This document shows, piece after piece, positions 23,921 to 32,814 of a stretch of DNA of 64,000 nucleotides; position 1 is the stretch's first letter, and each line of letters starts with the position of its first letter. The stretch lies in NCBI RefSeq assembly GCF_010726765.1, contig NZ_AP022601.1, positions 2,914,001 to 2,978,000 of the forward strand. Direction: 5' to 3'. Below the pieces are notes generated by a model that was not told where the DNA came from, searched no databases, and saw nothing but the letters and a program-made list of their open reading frames with translations. This DNA is from Mycobacterium gallinarum. Lineage in GTDB: Bacteria; Actinomycetota; Actinomycetes; Mycobacteriales; Mycobacteriaceae. Made by a program: the position numbers and the translations under genes.

Positions 23921-25524
23921 GCACCGCCCTCGCAACGCACACAGCTCAACGAAACGCCGGGTTGTGGACGGGCACGCTGAGCCTCCTCCGGCTGGCCCTG
24001 CGCCGCGACCGAATTCGCCTTTCGATCTGGCTGGCGGCCTTGACGCTGATGATGGTGTACGCCCCCAACGCGATCAAGCTGGCGTATCCGGACGAGGCGC
24101 AACGTCAGGCCCGCGTGAACCTGATGAAGACGCCGGCGGCGATCATCATGGGCGGGCCGATGTTCGGCGGCAACGAAACCGACCTCGGCGCCATGATGGC
24201 CAACGAGCTCATGCTCACCATGATCGTCGCGACGTCGATCCTGGCCATTCTCACCGTGATTCGGCACACCCGCGCCGAGGAAGAAAGCGGTGCAGCGGAA
24301 CTGGTGCTGTCCTCGGTTGTCGGACGCTATGCACGCACGACCGCCGCGTTGATCATGATCGGCGGTGTGAATGTCGCGCTGACGGTGACGATGACGCTGG
24401 CAATGGCCTCCACCGGTTTCGGGCTGGTCGACACCGCCGCGATGTGTCTCGGCGTCACAGGGGTGGCCATGGTGTTCGGCGCGGTGGCCGCCGTCACCGC
24501 CCAGCTGTGGCGGCAGTCGCGCACCGCCACCGGCGCCGCGATGGCCATGCTTGCGCTCGCCGTCTTCGTCCGCGGGATCGGCGACGTCATCGAGAACTCC
24601 GGCAGCGCGCTGAGCTGGTTCTCGCCGATCGCATGGGCGCAGCAGATGCGGGCATTCGTCGACGTGCGCTGGTGGCCGTTCGCCCTGCTCGTCGCCCTCA
24701 CCCTCGGGCTGATCGCGCTGGCCGCAGGCCTGGAGAGCAGACGGCAGTACGACGACAGCATCATCGCGTCCACCGGCGAGCGTCCGAACGCGCACGCCAT
24801 CAGATCCGTGCTAGGTCTGCATCTGGCGCTGCAACGCGGCCAGACCATTGGCTGGTCGGTCGGACTCTTCTTGGGCGGCTTGGCTCTTGGCTCGATGACA
24901 AAATCGCTGCTGGACGCCGCCGAGGAGAACGAACTCATTCAACGCGTGCTGGTGGCGCGGGGCACCGACAGCGTGTACACCACGATGACGCAGTTCCTCG
25001 CCGCCGCGGCCACCGCGTATGTCGTGTCGTCGGTGCTGCGGGTGCTCAGCGACGAAGAGAAGGGCCTCGGCGAAGCTGTGCTGGCCGGCGCGGTGTCACG
25101 CTGGCGCTGGCTGCTCACCGCCGTCGCCTCGGCACTCATCGGCTCCGCCGTGCTGATGTTCTTCGCCGGCCTGGGCAACGGTCTGGGTGCGGGTATCACG
25201 CTCGGGGAACCGGGCACAATTGTGCGGCTGACGGTGGCGGGCCTGGCCTACCTGCCGGCGATGGCCGTGATGGCGGGTATCGCGGCGGTCGGGGTCGCGA
25301 TCAGAAGGGGCTGGATCGGCTGGCTTGCAGTCACGTTCGTGGTCGTATCGCTGTACCTCGGTGCGCTCTTGCGCCTGCCGAGCTGGCTGCTCGACCTTTC
25401 CCCGGTCGGCCAGACCACCGCGCCGTCGGACTACCCGGTTCTGGCCCTGGTCGTGATGATCGTCGTGGCCGCCGCCCTGACTTTCGCCGCCGGCGCCATC
25501 TATCGCCGTCGCGATGCCCTGTGA
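23917..25524 (+). CDS. ABC exporter permease (Rv1217c-like)
   Basis: This 535-residue membrane protein has about 12 hydrophobic segments arranged as two similar halves, as in tetronasin-type (ABC-2 like) exporters. It has no ATP-binding motifs. Its ATG overlaps the ATPase stop by 4 bases, so the two subunits are translationally coupled. It forms the membrane part of the exporter regulated by the TetR gene. Length is close to Rv1217c (about 548). Confidence 0.9.
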   Translation: MSTALATHTAQRNAGLWTGTLSLLRLALRRDRIRLSIWLAALTLMMVYAPNAIKLAYPDEAQRQARVNLMKTPAAIIMGGPMFGGNETDLGAMMANELMLTMIVATSILAILTVIRHTRAEEESGAAELVLSSVVGRYARTTAALIMIGGVNVALTVTMTLAMASTGFGLVDTAAMCLGVTGVAMVFGAVAAVTAQLWRQSRTATGAAMAMLALAVFVRGIGDVIENSGSALSWFSPIAWAQQMRAFVDVRWWPFALLVALTLGLIALAAGLESRRQYDDSIIASTGERPNAHAIRSVLGLHLALQRGQTIGWSVGLFLGGLALGSMTKSLLDAAEENELIQRVLVARGTDSVYTTMTQFLAAAATAYVVSSVLRVLSDEEKGLGEAVLAGAVSRWRWLLTAVASALIGSAVLMFFAGLGNGLGAGITLGEPGTIVRLTVAGLAYLPAMAVMAGIAAVGVAIRRGWIGWLAVTFVVVSLYLGALLRLPSWLLDLSPVGQTTAPSDYPVLALVVMIVVAAALTFAAGAIYRRRDAL

Positions 25525-25559
25525 GCAGAGGGAGGGAGAATCCACCGTCTGGTGACGGA

Positions 25560-26840
25560 TCAGGCGGCAGTCAGACCTGCGAGCTGATTGGCGACCAGCG
25601 CCTCGACGACGCTCGGCTTGAACACGACGACGTCATTGAGCAATGGCGGTGCGTGTGATTCGTGGTGCGCACCGGTCGGCGTGACGTACACCGCCTTGTG
25701 GCGCTGGCCGTCGGCGTCAAACGTATGGACTTGCCAACCAGGCGCTTCCTTGGCGTAGTTGCAAGCCTCACACTCACCGAGACCGTTGGCGCCAGCGGTG
25801 GGACCACCGCGCGCGTGCGGTGTGGCATGGTCGGTATGCCGAATCGGCGCATCGCAATAGGGCGTACGACAGGTGTCATCTCTAAACGCGATGAATTGCG
25901 CGAGACCTTTTGGAAACAGCCGTGATCGAGACTCCATCGCGACCAATGCTCCCGAGTCAGGGTGGCGATACAGCCGGCGCAGGGTGGCTTTGGACTGCTC
26001 GTCGGTGATCGCGTCGCCCGCCAGACGGCACGCGATGGCGGCCGGCACCGGACCGTAACCGGGGATGTGCGCGGGGGAGGTGCGGCCGCCAAGCAGGGTT
26101 TCATCGGTCATCACGAGGTTGACCGCGACGGGGACCGCGACGTCGGCGGGCTGACCGGTCACCCGCTCGACCAGGGTGTCGGCCATGACCTGGCCACGAC
26201 CGCGGCCGTCGAAAGTGGTGTCGGCCTCGCGCTTTAGCGCCGCGTAGACAGACACACCCTGCGCCATGGGGAGTAGAGCGGTCACGTACGTCATCGCGTC
26301 GGGGGCCGGGCGGACCGTGACGGTGCGCTCGGATTGGGCAAGAACTGCCTTGTCCACGACCGCCTGCGGGTCGAGCTGGTAGGCGATGGTCTTGGCTTCA
26401 GCCTCAATTCGCTTGTCGCCGAGGCCCTCCAGTGCAGACTGGTCGGCGCACATTCTGAGGTCCAGGGTTCGGCGGTCCTCGAGCGACAGGCACGCCGACT
26501 CGCGCACGATCAGAGTCGCGCGCCATTCGGAGAGCGCACCGGCTTCCAACGCCGAGAGGGTGTGGGGCATCTCGTGGACGAGCGCCCGGGCGAAGCCGAG
26601 GTGCCGGCCGCCCCGGTTGGGGGAATCGTGGCGGGCGAGCGCGATCTCGGCGGCGAGGCCGCGCCCACGTTTGGCGGCGGGCACGCCGTCGGCCGCCTCC
26701 CGAGCACGGCGGGCCGCGTCGAGTTCGGCGGTGACTCTGGCCTGTTCGGCGGCTGCGGCGGACTTGCCGCGTTCCAACTCCGCGATGCGTGCGACCAGTG
26801 ACGCCTCATAAGCGATCGGGTCGGCCACGGATTCGAACAT
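25560..26840 (-). CDS. 13E12-type protein: DUF222 + HNH endonuclease domain
   Basis: This 426-residue protein is of the mycobacterial 13E12 repeat family. DUF222 covers about 40-300, and a C-terminal HNH domain reads [20 protein letters not shown] then [15 protein letters not shown] (about 345-390). The C-x4-C, DH and C-x2-C pattern is intact, so it is probably an active nuclease fold. I start at the ATG at 26838-26840, because TAGAGT lies 7 bases upstream (leaderless); the longer frame runs into the IS end. These genes are multicopy and mobile in mycobacteria. The biological role is unknown. Confidence 0.85.
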   Translation of the reverse strand: MFESVADPIAYEASLVARIAELERGKSAAAAEQARVTAELDAARRAREAADGVPAAKRGRGLAAEIALARHDSPNRGGRHLGFARALVHEMPHTLSALEAGALSEWRATLIVRESACLSLEDRRTLDLRMCADQSALEGLGDKRIEAEAKTIAYQLDPQAVVDKAVLAQSERTVTVRPAPDAMTYVTALLPMAQGVSVYAALKREADTTFDGRGRGQVMADTLVERVTGQPADVAVPVAVNLVMTDETLLGGRTSPAHIPGYGPVPAAIACRLAGDAITDEQSKATLRRLYRHPDSGALVAMESRSRLFPKGLAQFIAFRDDTCRTPYCDAPIRHTDHATPHARGGPTAGANGLGECEACNYAKEAPGWQVHTFDADGQRHKAVYVTPTGAHHESHAPPLLNDVVVFKPSVVEALVANQLAGLTAA

Positions 26841-26871
26841 ACTTGCGACTCTACGCTTGCCTACCGACCGC

Positions 26872-26931
26872 GTTGACTCATCAGAAATGCGCGCGAAACG
26901 GTGATTCGTTGCCTCATCAGAAATGCGCGCG
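26872..26931 (+). repeat. Left end of IS: two direct copies of the terminal repeat
   Basis: Two 24-base units, 26872-26895 and 26908-26931, are identical except for one base (GTTGACTCA versus GTTGCCTCA) and start exactly 36 bases apart. Each ends in ATGCGCGCG. The arrangement mirrors the right end. Confidence 0.85.
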
Positions 26932-26943
26932 TAGGCCCAGTGG

Positions 26944-28174
26944 ATGGGGTTGACGTTGGCACAGCGCAGAGCAATCACCGATGTGACCGCGATCCGCTAC
27001 CAGGTGGCGGGTAAGCGCGGTAAGAGTCGGATCCTCGACGAGTTGTGTGCCAATACCGGCTGGCACCGTAACCACCCCGCAGGGCGCTCAAGGCGGGCTG
27101 CAGCCGAAGGTCATCAGCGCGCGTCGTCCCCGGCCAGTGACCTACGGGCCTGATGTCATCGCGGCGCTGACGGTCTGCTGGACAGTGCTGGGAATGCCGG
27201 CCGGTAAACGGCTGGCGCCGATGCTCACCGAGCTGGTGGCCGTGTTGCGGCACTTCGGGGAGCTGGCGATCAGCGACGACACCGCGGCCCTGTTGGTAAC
27301 GATGTCGGCGGCCACCATCGATCGCCGACTTGCTGATGAGCGAGCCAAATACAAGATCAGAGGTCGGGTGGGCACCAAGCCGGGGTCGATACTCAAAAGC
27401 CAGATCCCGGTACGCACCTGGGCCGAATGGGACGACGCGGTGCCCGGCTTCGTCGAGATCGACACGGTCTTTCACGACGGCGGCAGCCGTGGTGGAGGCC
27501 ATGCCTTCACGCTGACGGTCACCGACATCGCTACCGGCTGGACCGAGAGCCACTCACTACCTGACAGGGCGGCCAAACACATACTGGCAGCCCTCAATCA
27601 CATCGCCGCCGCCATGCCGTTCCCGATCCTCGGGGTCGACTGTGACAACGGGTCGGAATTCATCAACGACGACCTGCTGGCATGGTGCCGAGATCGTCAG
27701 ATCACGTTCACCCGGTCACGGCCGGGCAATAAGAACGACGGCTGCCACGTCGAGCAGAAGAACTGGACGGTCGTACGCACCGTGGTGGGCTACTACCGCT
27801 ACGACACCGCCTCAGAACTGTTGCTCCTCAACGAGATCTGGCAATTGCAGTCCAAGCTGACCAACTACTTCTACCCGCAACAGAAATTGATCACCAAAGT
27901 CCGCACCGGGGCCAAGGTATCCAAGAAACACGACAAAGCCACCACCCCATTCCACCGCGCGACCGCCCACCCGACCATGACCGTCGACCGCATCGTGGGC
28001 CTGACCCGGACCTACTCGCTGATCAATCCAGCCGCCGCTCAACGCCAGATTCAGGCGTTGACCGCACAGCTCTTCACTCTGGCCACCAGCAAAGCCGGCG
28101 ACGGCGCCCCACCTCCAGTGACAAAGCGCGCACGTTTACGTGAGGCAACGAATGCCCCCACGCGCGCATCTTGA
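26944..28174 (+). pseudogene. Transposase, broken by two small frameshifts near 27075-27105
   Basis: Frame one starts at the ATG at 26944 and encodes a helix-turn-helix head ([38 protein letters not shown]). Frame three then carries RRALKAG for a few codons, and frame two continues from GLQPKVISARRPRP to the stop at 28172-28174. Read together they give one transposase with DDE residues in VEIDTVFHDGG, GVDCDNGSEF and the glutamate of DGCHVEQKNW. The pattern fits two single-base deletions (near 27078 and near 27100) in GC-rich runs. The stop lies inside the right terminal repeat. Sequencing error or programmed frameshifting are alternatives. Confidence 0.75.
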
Positions 28175-28185
28175 CGTGAGGCAAC
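28126..28185 (-). repeat. Right end of IS: two direct copies of the terminal repeat
   Basis: Two 24-base units, 28126-28149 and 28162-28185, start 36 bases apart, the same spacing as at the left end. Each ends in ACGTGAGGCAAC and begins GCGCGCA. In reverse complement they share GTTGCCTCA and the GCGCGC end with the left units, while the central 6-7 bases differ. Confidence 0.85.
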
Positions 28186-28315
28186 AGGCCGACAACCTGA
28201 ATCGACACAATTTCAGACCGCATGGCCGAGCCAGTCGGGATCGTCGTCTTCGGCCAGCTTGTGCCGCCTCGACCCCATGCGGTCAAGGTACGAACGCGCA
28301 CTGACAAGTCATGCC

Positions 28316-28321
28316 CATAAT
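28316..28321 (+). promoter_or_regulatory. -10 hexamer CATAAT for leaderless DUF4126 gene
   Basis: CATAAT ends 6 bases before the ATG at 28328, and no Shine-Dalgarno is present. This fits leaderless transcription starting at the A of the ATG. Confidence 0.4.
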
Positions 28322-28327
28322 GCGTAA

Positions 28328-28936
28328 ATGGAGCTGCTGACCGGATTCGGGTTGGCCACCGCCGCGGGCCTCAACGCCTACATCCCGCTACTGGCGCTCG
28401 GACTGCTGTCGCGGTTCACCGACCTCGTCACCCTGCCGCACGGGTGGGCTTGGCTCGAGGACGGCTGGGTCATGGCGATCGTCGCCGTACTGCTCGTCGT
28501 CGAGATCGTCGCCGACAAGGTGCCCGCGCTCGACAGCATCAACGACGCGATCCAAACCTTCGTCCGCCCGACGGCCGGCGGCATCGTGTTCGGGTCGGGC
28601 ACCGCGGCGCAAACCAACACCGTCGCCGACCCGGGCGCCTTCGCACAGTCCGGTCAGTGGATCCCCGTCGCTATCGGTGTCGTTGTCGCGCTGGTGGTGT
28701 CGTTGACGAAGTCCACGGTGCGACCGGCCGCCAACGTGGCCACGGCAGGCATGGCCGCACCGGTGCTGAGCACGGTCGAGGACGGCATCAGCGTCGGGCT
28801 GGTCTTCGTGGCGATCCTGGTACCGGTGCTGGTGCTGGTGGCCGTCGTCGTACTGGTGTGGGCGGGGTGGCGGCTACTGCGCCGACGACGGCGCGCTCGG
28901 CCTGGGCCCACGCCGCAGGTTGGGCCCACACCGTAG
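28328..28936 (+). CDS. DUF4126 membrane protein
   Basis: This 202-residue protein has about four to five hydrophobic segments, including LATAAGLNAYIPLLALGLLS-type DUF4126 features at the N-terminus (GFGLATAAGLNAYIPLLALG) and a long final helix before a basic proline-rich tail (RRRRRARPGPTPQ). It converges on glgC. The start is the ATG at 28328, supported by a -10 hexamer 6 bases upstream. The function is unknown; members are small integral membrane proteins found widely in actinobacteria. Confidence 0.82.
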   Translation: MELLTGFGLATAAGLNAYIPLLALGLLSRFTDLVTLPHGWAWLEDGWVMAIVAVLLVVEIVADKVPALDSINDAIQTFVRPTAGGIVFGSGTAAQTNTVADPGAFAQSGQWIPVAIGVVVALVVSLTKSTVRPAANVATAGMAAPVLSTVEDGISVGLVFVAILVPVLVLVAVVVLVWAGWRLLRRRRRARPGPTPQVGPTP

Positions 28937-28957
28937 GTAGGGGAGGGACAACGAAGC

Positions 28958-30172
28958 CTAGATCCAGACGCCCTTGCCGACGGCGACGACACCGCCGGCG
29001 CTGATCGCGAAGCGTTCGCGGTCTCTCTCCAAGTCAACGCCCACCATCTCGCCGGGCCCCACGACGACGTTCTTGTCCAAGATCGCGTGGCGCACCACGG
29101 CCCCGCGACCGATTCGGGTGCCCGGCATGATCACGCTGCCCTCCACGATCGCGCCGTCGTCGACCACGACATTGGACGACAGCACCGAATTGCGCACCGA
29201 CGCCGCCGAAATGATGCTGCCCGCGCCTACCACCGACTCCTGCGCTGAGCCGCCGTTGACGAACTTCGCCGGCGCCAGATTCGCCGATTCGCCGAGGATC
29301 GGCCAGCGCCGGTTGTACAGGTTGAACACCGGGTGCACCGAAACCAGGTCCATGTGGGCGTCGTAGAACGCATCGAGGGTTCCGACGTCACGCCAGTAGC
29401 CGTGATCGCGCTCGGTGGAACCGGGCACCTCGTTGTCATTGAAGTCGTACACCGCGGCCATGCCGTCGTTCACGAGTCGCGGGATGATGTCGCCGCCCAT
29501 GTCGTGATCGGAGTGGTCCTCGTCGGCGTCGGCCTTGATCGCGTCTACGAGCACTTTGGTGCTGAAGATGTAGTTGCCCATCGACGCGAACGTCTGCTCG
29601 GGATCGTCGGGCGTGCCCGGCGGATCAGAAGGCTTTTCGATGAACGCGCGGATGCGTCCCGACTCGTCGGCGTCGATGACACCGAACGCGCTCGCTTCCG
29701 AGCGCGGCACCCGGATACCCGCGACCGTGACGCCCGCGCCGCTCTCGATGTGGAAGTGCAGCATCTGCTCCGGATCCATCCGGTAGATGTGGTCGGCACC
29801 GAACACGACGACGTAGTCGGGGTCCTCGTCGTAGACGAGGTTCAATGACTGCAGGATGGCGTCCGCGGAACCGGTGTACCACCGCGGACCGAGGCGCTGC
29901 TGCGCGGGCACCGGGGTGATGTACTCACCGGCAAGCCCCGAAAGCCTCCAGTTCTGCGAGATGTGACGGTCCAGCGAATGCGATTTGTATTGCGTCAGAA
30001 CGCAGATCTTCAAATATCGCGCGTTGACGAGATTCGACAGCACGAAGTCGATCAGCCGGTACGCGCCGCCGAACGGGACCGCAGGCTTGGCCCGATCGGC
30101 GGTCAATGGGTACAGCCGCTTGCCTTCGCCGCCAGCCAGGACGATACCTAGCACGTGTGGCAGTTCCCGCAT
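28958..30172 (-). CDS. glgC: Glucose-1-phosphate adenylyltransferase
   Basis: This 404-residue enzyme makes ADP-glucose from ATP and glucose-1-phosphate for glycogen, maltose-1-phosphate and capsular glucan synthesis. The nucleotidyltransferase signature [20 protein letters not shown] is at about 9-28, with AKPAVPFGG after it, ADHIYRMD in the middle and a C-terminal left-handed beta-helix. It matches Rv1213. It is divergent from glgA, the enzyme that consumes ADP-glucose. TAGGTT lies 6 bases before its ATG, consistent with a leaderless transcript. Confidence 0.95.
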   Translation of the reverse strand: MRELPHVLGIVLAGGEGKRLYPLTADRAKPAVPFGGAYRLIDFVLSNLVNARYLKICVLTQYKSHSLDRHISQNWRLSGLAGEYITPVPAQQRLGPRWYTGSADAILQSLNLVYDEDPDYVVVFGADHIYRMDPEQMLHFHIESGAGVTVAGIRVPRSEASAFGVIDADESGRIRAFIEKPSDPPGTPDDPEQTFASMGNYIFSTKVLVDAIKADADEDHSDHDMGGDIIPRLVNDGMAAVYDFNDNEVPGSTERDHGYWRDVGTLDAFYDAHMDLVSVHPVFNLYNRRWPILGESANLAPAKFVNGGSAQESVVGAGSIISAASVRNSVLSSNVVVDDGAIVEGSVIMPGTRIGRGAVVRHAILDKNVVVGPGEMVGVDLERDRERFAISAGGVVAVGKGVWI

Positions 30173-30178
30173 GATCCA

Positions 30179-30301
30179 AACCTATCCGCCCCCGCCGACC
30201 GGGGCTAGGCATTCGCAGCTGTCTGTCAAGGTTATTGACACCTAATCGCATTCGAAAACAAGGAAGCGGCCCTGAGATACGGCCTTCTTTTTCGGTACCG
30301 T
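30179..30301. promoter_or_regulatory. Divergent glgC/glgA control region
   Basis: For glgC, TAGGTT (reverse strand, 30184-30179) is 6 bases before the ATG. For glgA, TACCGT (30296-30301) is 7 bases before the ATG. Between them TGTCAA-N5-TTGACA (30224-30240) is a perfect inverted repeat that could bind a dimeric regulator. Further right, GGCC pairs flanked by GAA and TTC (about 30265-30287) precede a run of Ts (to about 30292), which looks like a weak terminator or attenuator on the + strand. Confidence 0.4.
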
Positions 30302-30308
30302 CGTCTCC

Positions 30309-31472
30309 ATGCGGGTGGCGATGATGACTCGGGAGTATCCACCCGAGGTCTATGGCGGGGCAGGCGTTCACGTCACCGAGCTCGTCGCCCAGCTGCGGCA
30401 CCTGTGCGAGGTCGACGTGCACTGCATGGGCGCGCCCCGCGAGGGCGCGATCGTCGCGCAACCCGATCCCGCGTTGCTGGGCGCCAACCCCGCCCTGTCG
30501 ACGTTGTCGGCAGACCTCAACATGGCCAACGCCGCGGGTCAGGCCAACGTGGTGCACTCACACACCTGGTACACCGGGATGGCGGGCCACCTGGCCGCGC
30601 TGCTGTACGGCGTTCCACATGTGCTGACCGCACACTCGCTGGAGCCGATGCGGCCGTGGAAGGCAGAACAGCTCGGCGGCGGATACCGAGTGTCGTCGTG
30701 GGTGGAGAAGACTGCGGTGGAAGCCGCCGACGCGGTGATCGCCGTCAGCTCGGGCATGCGCGAGGACGTGCTGCGCACCTATCCGGCGCTGGACCCGAAC
30801 CGGGTGCACGTGGTGCGCAACGGGATCGACACCGAGGTGTGGTACCCGGCCCCACCGGACGCGGGCGAGTCGGTGCTCGCCGAACTCGGCGTGGACATGA
30901 CGAGGCCGATCGTCGCGTTCGTCGGGCGGATCACCCGCCAAAAGGGCGTCCCGCATTTGATCGCGGCGGCACACAGATTCGCCCCCGATACCCAGCTGGT
31001 GCTCTGCGCCGGCGCACCCGACACCCCTGAAATCGCGGCGGAGGTCACCGAGGCCGTGCAGAATCTGGCGCGCAGCCGCACCGGAGTCTTCTGGGTACGC
31101 GAAATGCTGCCGATTTCGAAAATTCGCGAAATTCTTTCCGCCGCAACAGTTTTCGTATGCCCGTCGGTGTACGAGCCGCTCGGTATCGTCAACTTGGAAG
31201 CAATGGCCTGCGCCACGGCGGTGGTCGCTTCCGATGTCGGCGGCATCCCCGAGGTGGTGGCCGACGGACACACCGGCGCCCTGGTCCACTACGACGCGAA
31301 CGACCCGACGGGCTTCGAGTCGCGGCTGGCCGACGCCGTCAACGCGGTGGTGGCCGACCGGCAACGCGCCACGCAATTCGGTCAGGCGGGCAGGCAGCGC
31401 TGCATTGACGAGTTCTCGTGGGCGCACATCGCCGAGCAGACCCTCGAGATCTATCGGAAGGTGACGTCCTAG
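30309..31472 (+). CDS. glgA: Glycogen synthase / alpha-maltose-1-phosphate synthase (GlgA/GlgM)
   Basis: This 387-residue GT-B glycosyltransferase begins MRVAMMTREYPPEVYGGAGV, the ADP-glucose-binding loop. It has EPLGIVNLEAMAC (the E-x7-E donor site) near residue 295. In mycobacteria the Rv1212c enzyme (GlgM) joins ADP-glucose to glucose-1-phosphate to give maltose-1-phosphate for the GlgE pathway. The divergent glgC supplies ADP-glucose. The start is supported by TACCGT 7 bases upstream with no Shine-Dalgarno. Confidence 0.93.
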   Translation: MRVAMMTREYPPEVYGGAGVHVTELVAQLRHLCEVDVHCMGAPREGAIVAQPDPALLGANPALSTLSADLNMANAAGQANVVHSHTWYTGMAGHLAALLYGVPHVLTAHSLEPMRPWKAEQLGGGYRVSSWVEKTAVEAADAVIAVSSGMREDVLRTYPALDPNRVHVVRNGIDTEVWYPAPPDAGESVLAELGVDMTRPIVAFVGRITRQKGVPHLIAAAHRFAPDTQLVLCAGAPDTPEIAAEVTEAVQNLARSRTGVFWVREMLPISKIREILSAATVFVCPSVYEPLGIVNLEAMACATAVVASDVGGIPEVVADGHTGALVHYDANDPTGFESRLADAVNAVVADRQRATQFGQAGRQRCIDEFSWAHIAEQTLEIYRKVTS

Positions 31473-31499
31473 GCGCGAATGCTCGCGCTCCCGCGCCGA

Positions 31500-31667
31500 C
31501 TAGCTGGTGACGCCCTTGAGCTCGTCGCCGAGCGCTGCCGCCTCATCTGGGGTCAATTCGACGACCAAACGTCCGCCGCCCTCCAGCGGTACCCGCATCA
31601 CGATGCCTCGCCCCTCCTTGGTTGCTTCCAGTGGACCGTCTCCGGTCCGGGGCTTCATCGCCGCCAT
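31500..31667 (-). CDS. DUF3117 small conserved protein (Rv1211-like)
   Basis: This 55-residue protein begins MAAMKPRTGDGPLEATKEGR and ends ELTPDEAAALGDELKGVTS. It is almost invariant across actinobacteria and matches DUF3117 and Rv1211. The ATG at 31665-31667 follows GGAGGGA at good spacing, which decides it over a slightly longer frame. It converges on glgA. M. tuberculosis Rv1211 has been described as calmodulin-like, but no EF-hand is visible here, so I would not repeat that claim. Confidence 0.88.
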   Translation of the reverse strand: MAAMKPRTGDGPLEATKEGRGIVMRVPLEGGGRLVVELTPDEAAALGDELKGVTS

Positions 31668-31792
31668 CGAGTGCTCCCTCCACATGAGCCAGCCCGCACG
31701 GTGGGCCTAACGAATCCCCTCTATTGTTCCCTATCCACGCCTTCGCGTGTGCAAAGACCCGGCGATGGCCACCTCGACACCCCATCGACAGG

Positions 31793-32374
31793 TCACTGAA
31801 ATGTCGCTGGCACCCAGCAGTCTGCCGTGTGATCGTCGACCATTCCGGTCGCCTGCATCAGGGCGTACGCCGTCGTCGGCCCGACGAACCGGAAGCCCCG
31901 CCGCTTCAGTTCCTTGGCCATCGCGGTCGACTCCGGGGTGACCGCCGGGACGTCGGCCATGGCCACCGGACGTGGCCCCCGCGGCGGCGCGAAAGACCAC
32001 AGCAGCTCGCCGAAGTCCACATCCAGATCAGCGACCGCGCGGGCGTTGGCGATGGTCGCCTCGATCTTCGCGCGGTTGCGCACGATGCCGGCGTCCTCCA
32101 TCAACCTGGCGATGTCGCGGTCGCGGTAGCGTGCGACCCGCTCGACGTCGAACTGGTGAAACGCGCGACGGAAGTTCTCCCGCTTGCGCAGGATGATCAG
32201 CCACGAAAGGCCGCTCTGAAACGCCTCCAACGTGACGCGCTCGAACAGTGCAGTCGAGTCGCGCAGCGGCCGGCCCCACTCGTTGTCGTGGTAATCCCGG
32301 TAAAGGACGAAATCGTCTGGCGACAAGCGCGATTCGTCGATCCACGCACAGCGGATACGATCGTCCGCGATCAC
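31793..32374 (-). CDS. tagA: DNA-3-methyladenine glycosylase I
   Basis: This 193-residue base-excision repair enzyme removes 3-methyladenine from alkylated DNA. Family features are RCAWID with C9, YRDYHDNEWGRPL with H29, the EAFQSGLSW helix and a C-terminal DHTADCW. The residues C9, H29, H182 and C186 fit the zinc site known in E. coli Tag. Its start overlaps the stop of the DivIVA-like gene by 4 bases. It matches Rv1210. Confidence 0.93.
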   Translation of the reverse strand: MIADDRIRCAWIDESRLSPDDFVLYRDYHDNEWGRPLRDSTALFERVTLEAFQSGLSWLIILRKRENFRRAFHQFDVERVARYRDRDIARLMEDAGIVRNRAKIEATIANARAVADLDVDFGELLWSFAPPRGPRPVAMADVPAVTPESTAMAKELKRRGFRFVGPTTAYALMQATGMVDDHTADCWVPATFQ

Positions 32375-32745
32375 GGTTCGCCCTCTGCCTCCGACGACTG
32401 CAGCGCGTGCGCTCCGCCCTCGATGGGGCGCGGGTCCCCTTCGTCGTCTTCGATCCCGTGTGCCGCACGGACCGCGGCCAACTGCCCGCGCACCAGGTCG
32501 AGCTCCTGGCCCAATCGGTCGAGCACCCAGTCCACCTCACTGGTTTTGTAACCGCGCAGCGTCTGGCTGAACTTGACCGCCTCGACGTCGGCGCCGGTGA
32601 CGCCGGAGGCCGGCAATACCGTGGCAGTCGTATCACGCGGCAACGGCGGCAACGACTCGCCACGTCCGAAGAGCACGCTGCCCAGTGCGAACAGCACGAT
32701 GGCGATCAGAACCAGCACGACCAGATACAGCAGAACCAGCGTCAC
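32371..32745 (-). CDS. DivIVA-domain membrane protein (Rv1209-like)
   Basis: This 124-residue protein has an N-terminal membrane helix (residues 3-25, LVLLYLVVLVLIAIVLFALG), a short linker and a DivIVA-type segment (KFSQTLRGYKTSEVDWVLDR then LGQELDLVRGQLAAV) that should form a coiled coil. DivIVA domains recognise curved membranes at poles and septa (Wag31 in mycobacteria). A role in tip growth or septation is inferred. It overlaps tagA and lies about 70 bases after gpgS. Confidence 0.83.
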   Translation of the reverse strand: MTLVLLYLVVLVLIAIVLFALGSVLFGRGESLPPLPRDTTATVLPASGVTGADVEAVKFSQTLRGYKTSEVDWVLDRLGQELDLVRGQLAAVRAAHGIEDDEGDPRPIEGGAHALQSSEAEGEP

Positions 32746-32814
32746 GTCCTCGATACTGCCCGATGCCTCCGACAGGCACCGACGGGCACCGCACCCACGT
32801 GTGCCGGCGCGCTC

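Larger units (their letters stand above)
26872..28185 (+). mobile_element. Insertion sequence (IS1202-like DDE type), 1314 bp, transposase frameshifted
   Basis: The element is bounded by doubled terminal repeats at 26872-26931 and 28126-28185 and holds one transposase gene that fills the interior. The transposase family is the actinobacterial DDE type annotated as integrase catalytic domain, with a DNGSEF and HVEQKNW signature, which I place near IS1202. No obvious target duplication was found next to the ends; long duplications in this group could be hidden. It sits 31 bases upstream of the HNH gene start and interrupts the order known in M. tuberculosis between Rv1217c and glgC. Confidence 0.82.

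Noticed and set aside
31736..31749. Hairpin CACGC-CTTC-GCGTG as a terminator between the DUF3117 and tagA genes
   Set aside because: The stem is only 5 bp and no T-tract follows on either strand.
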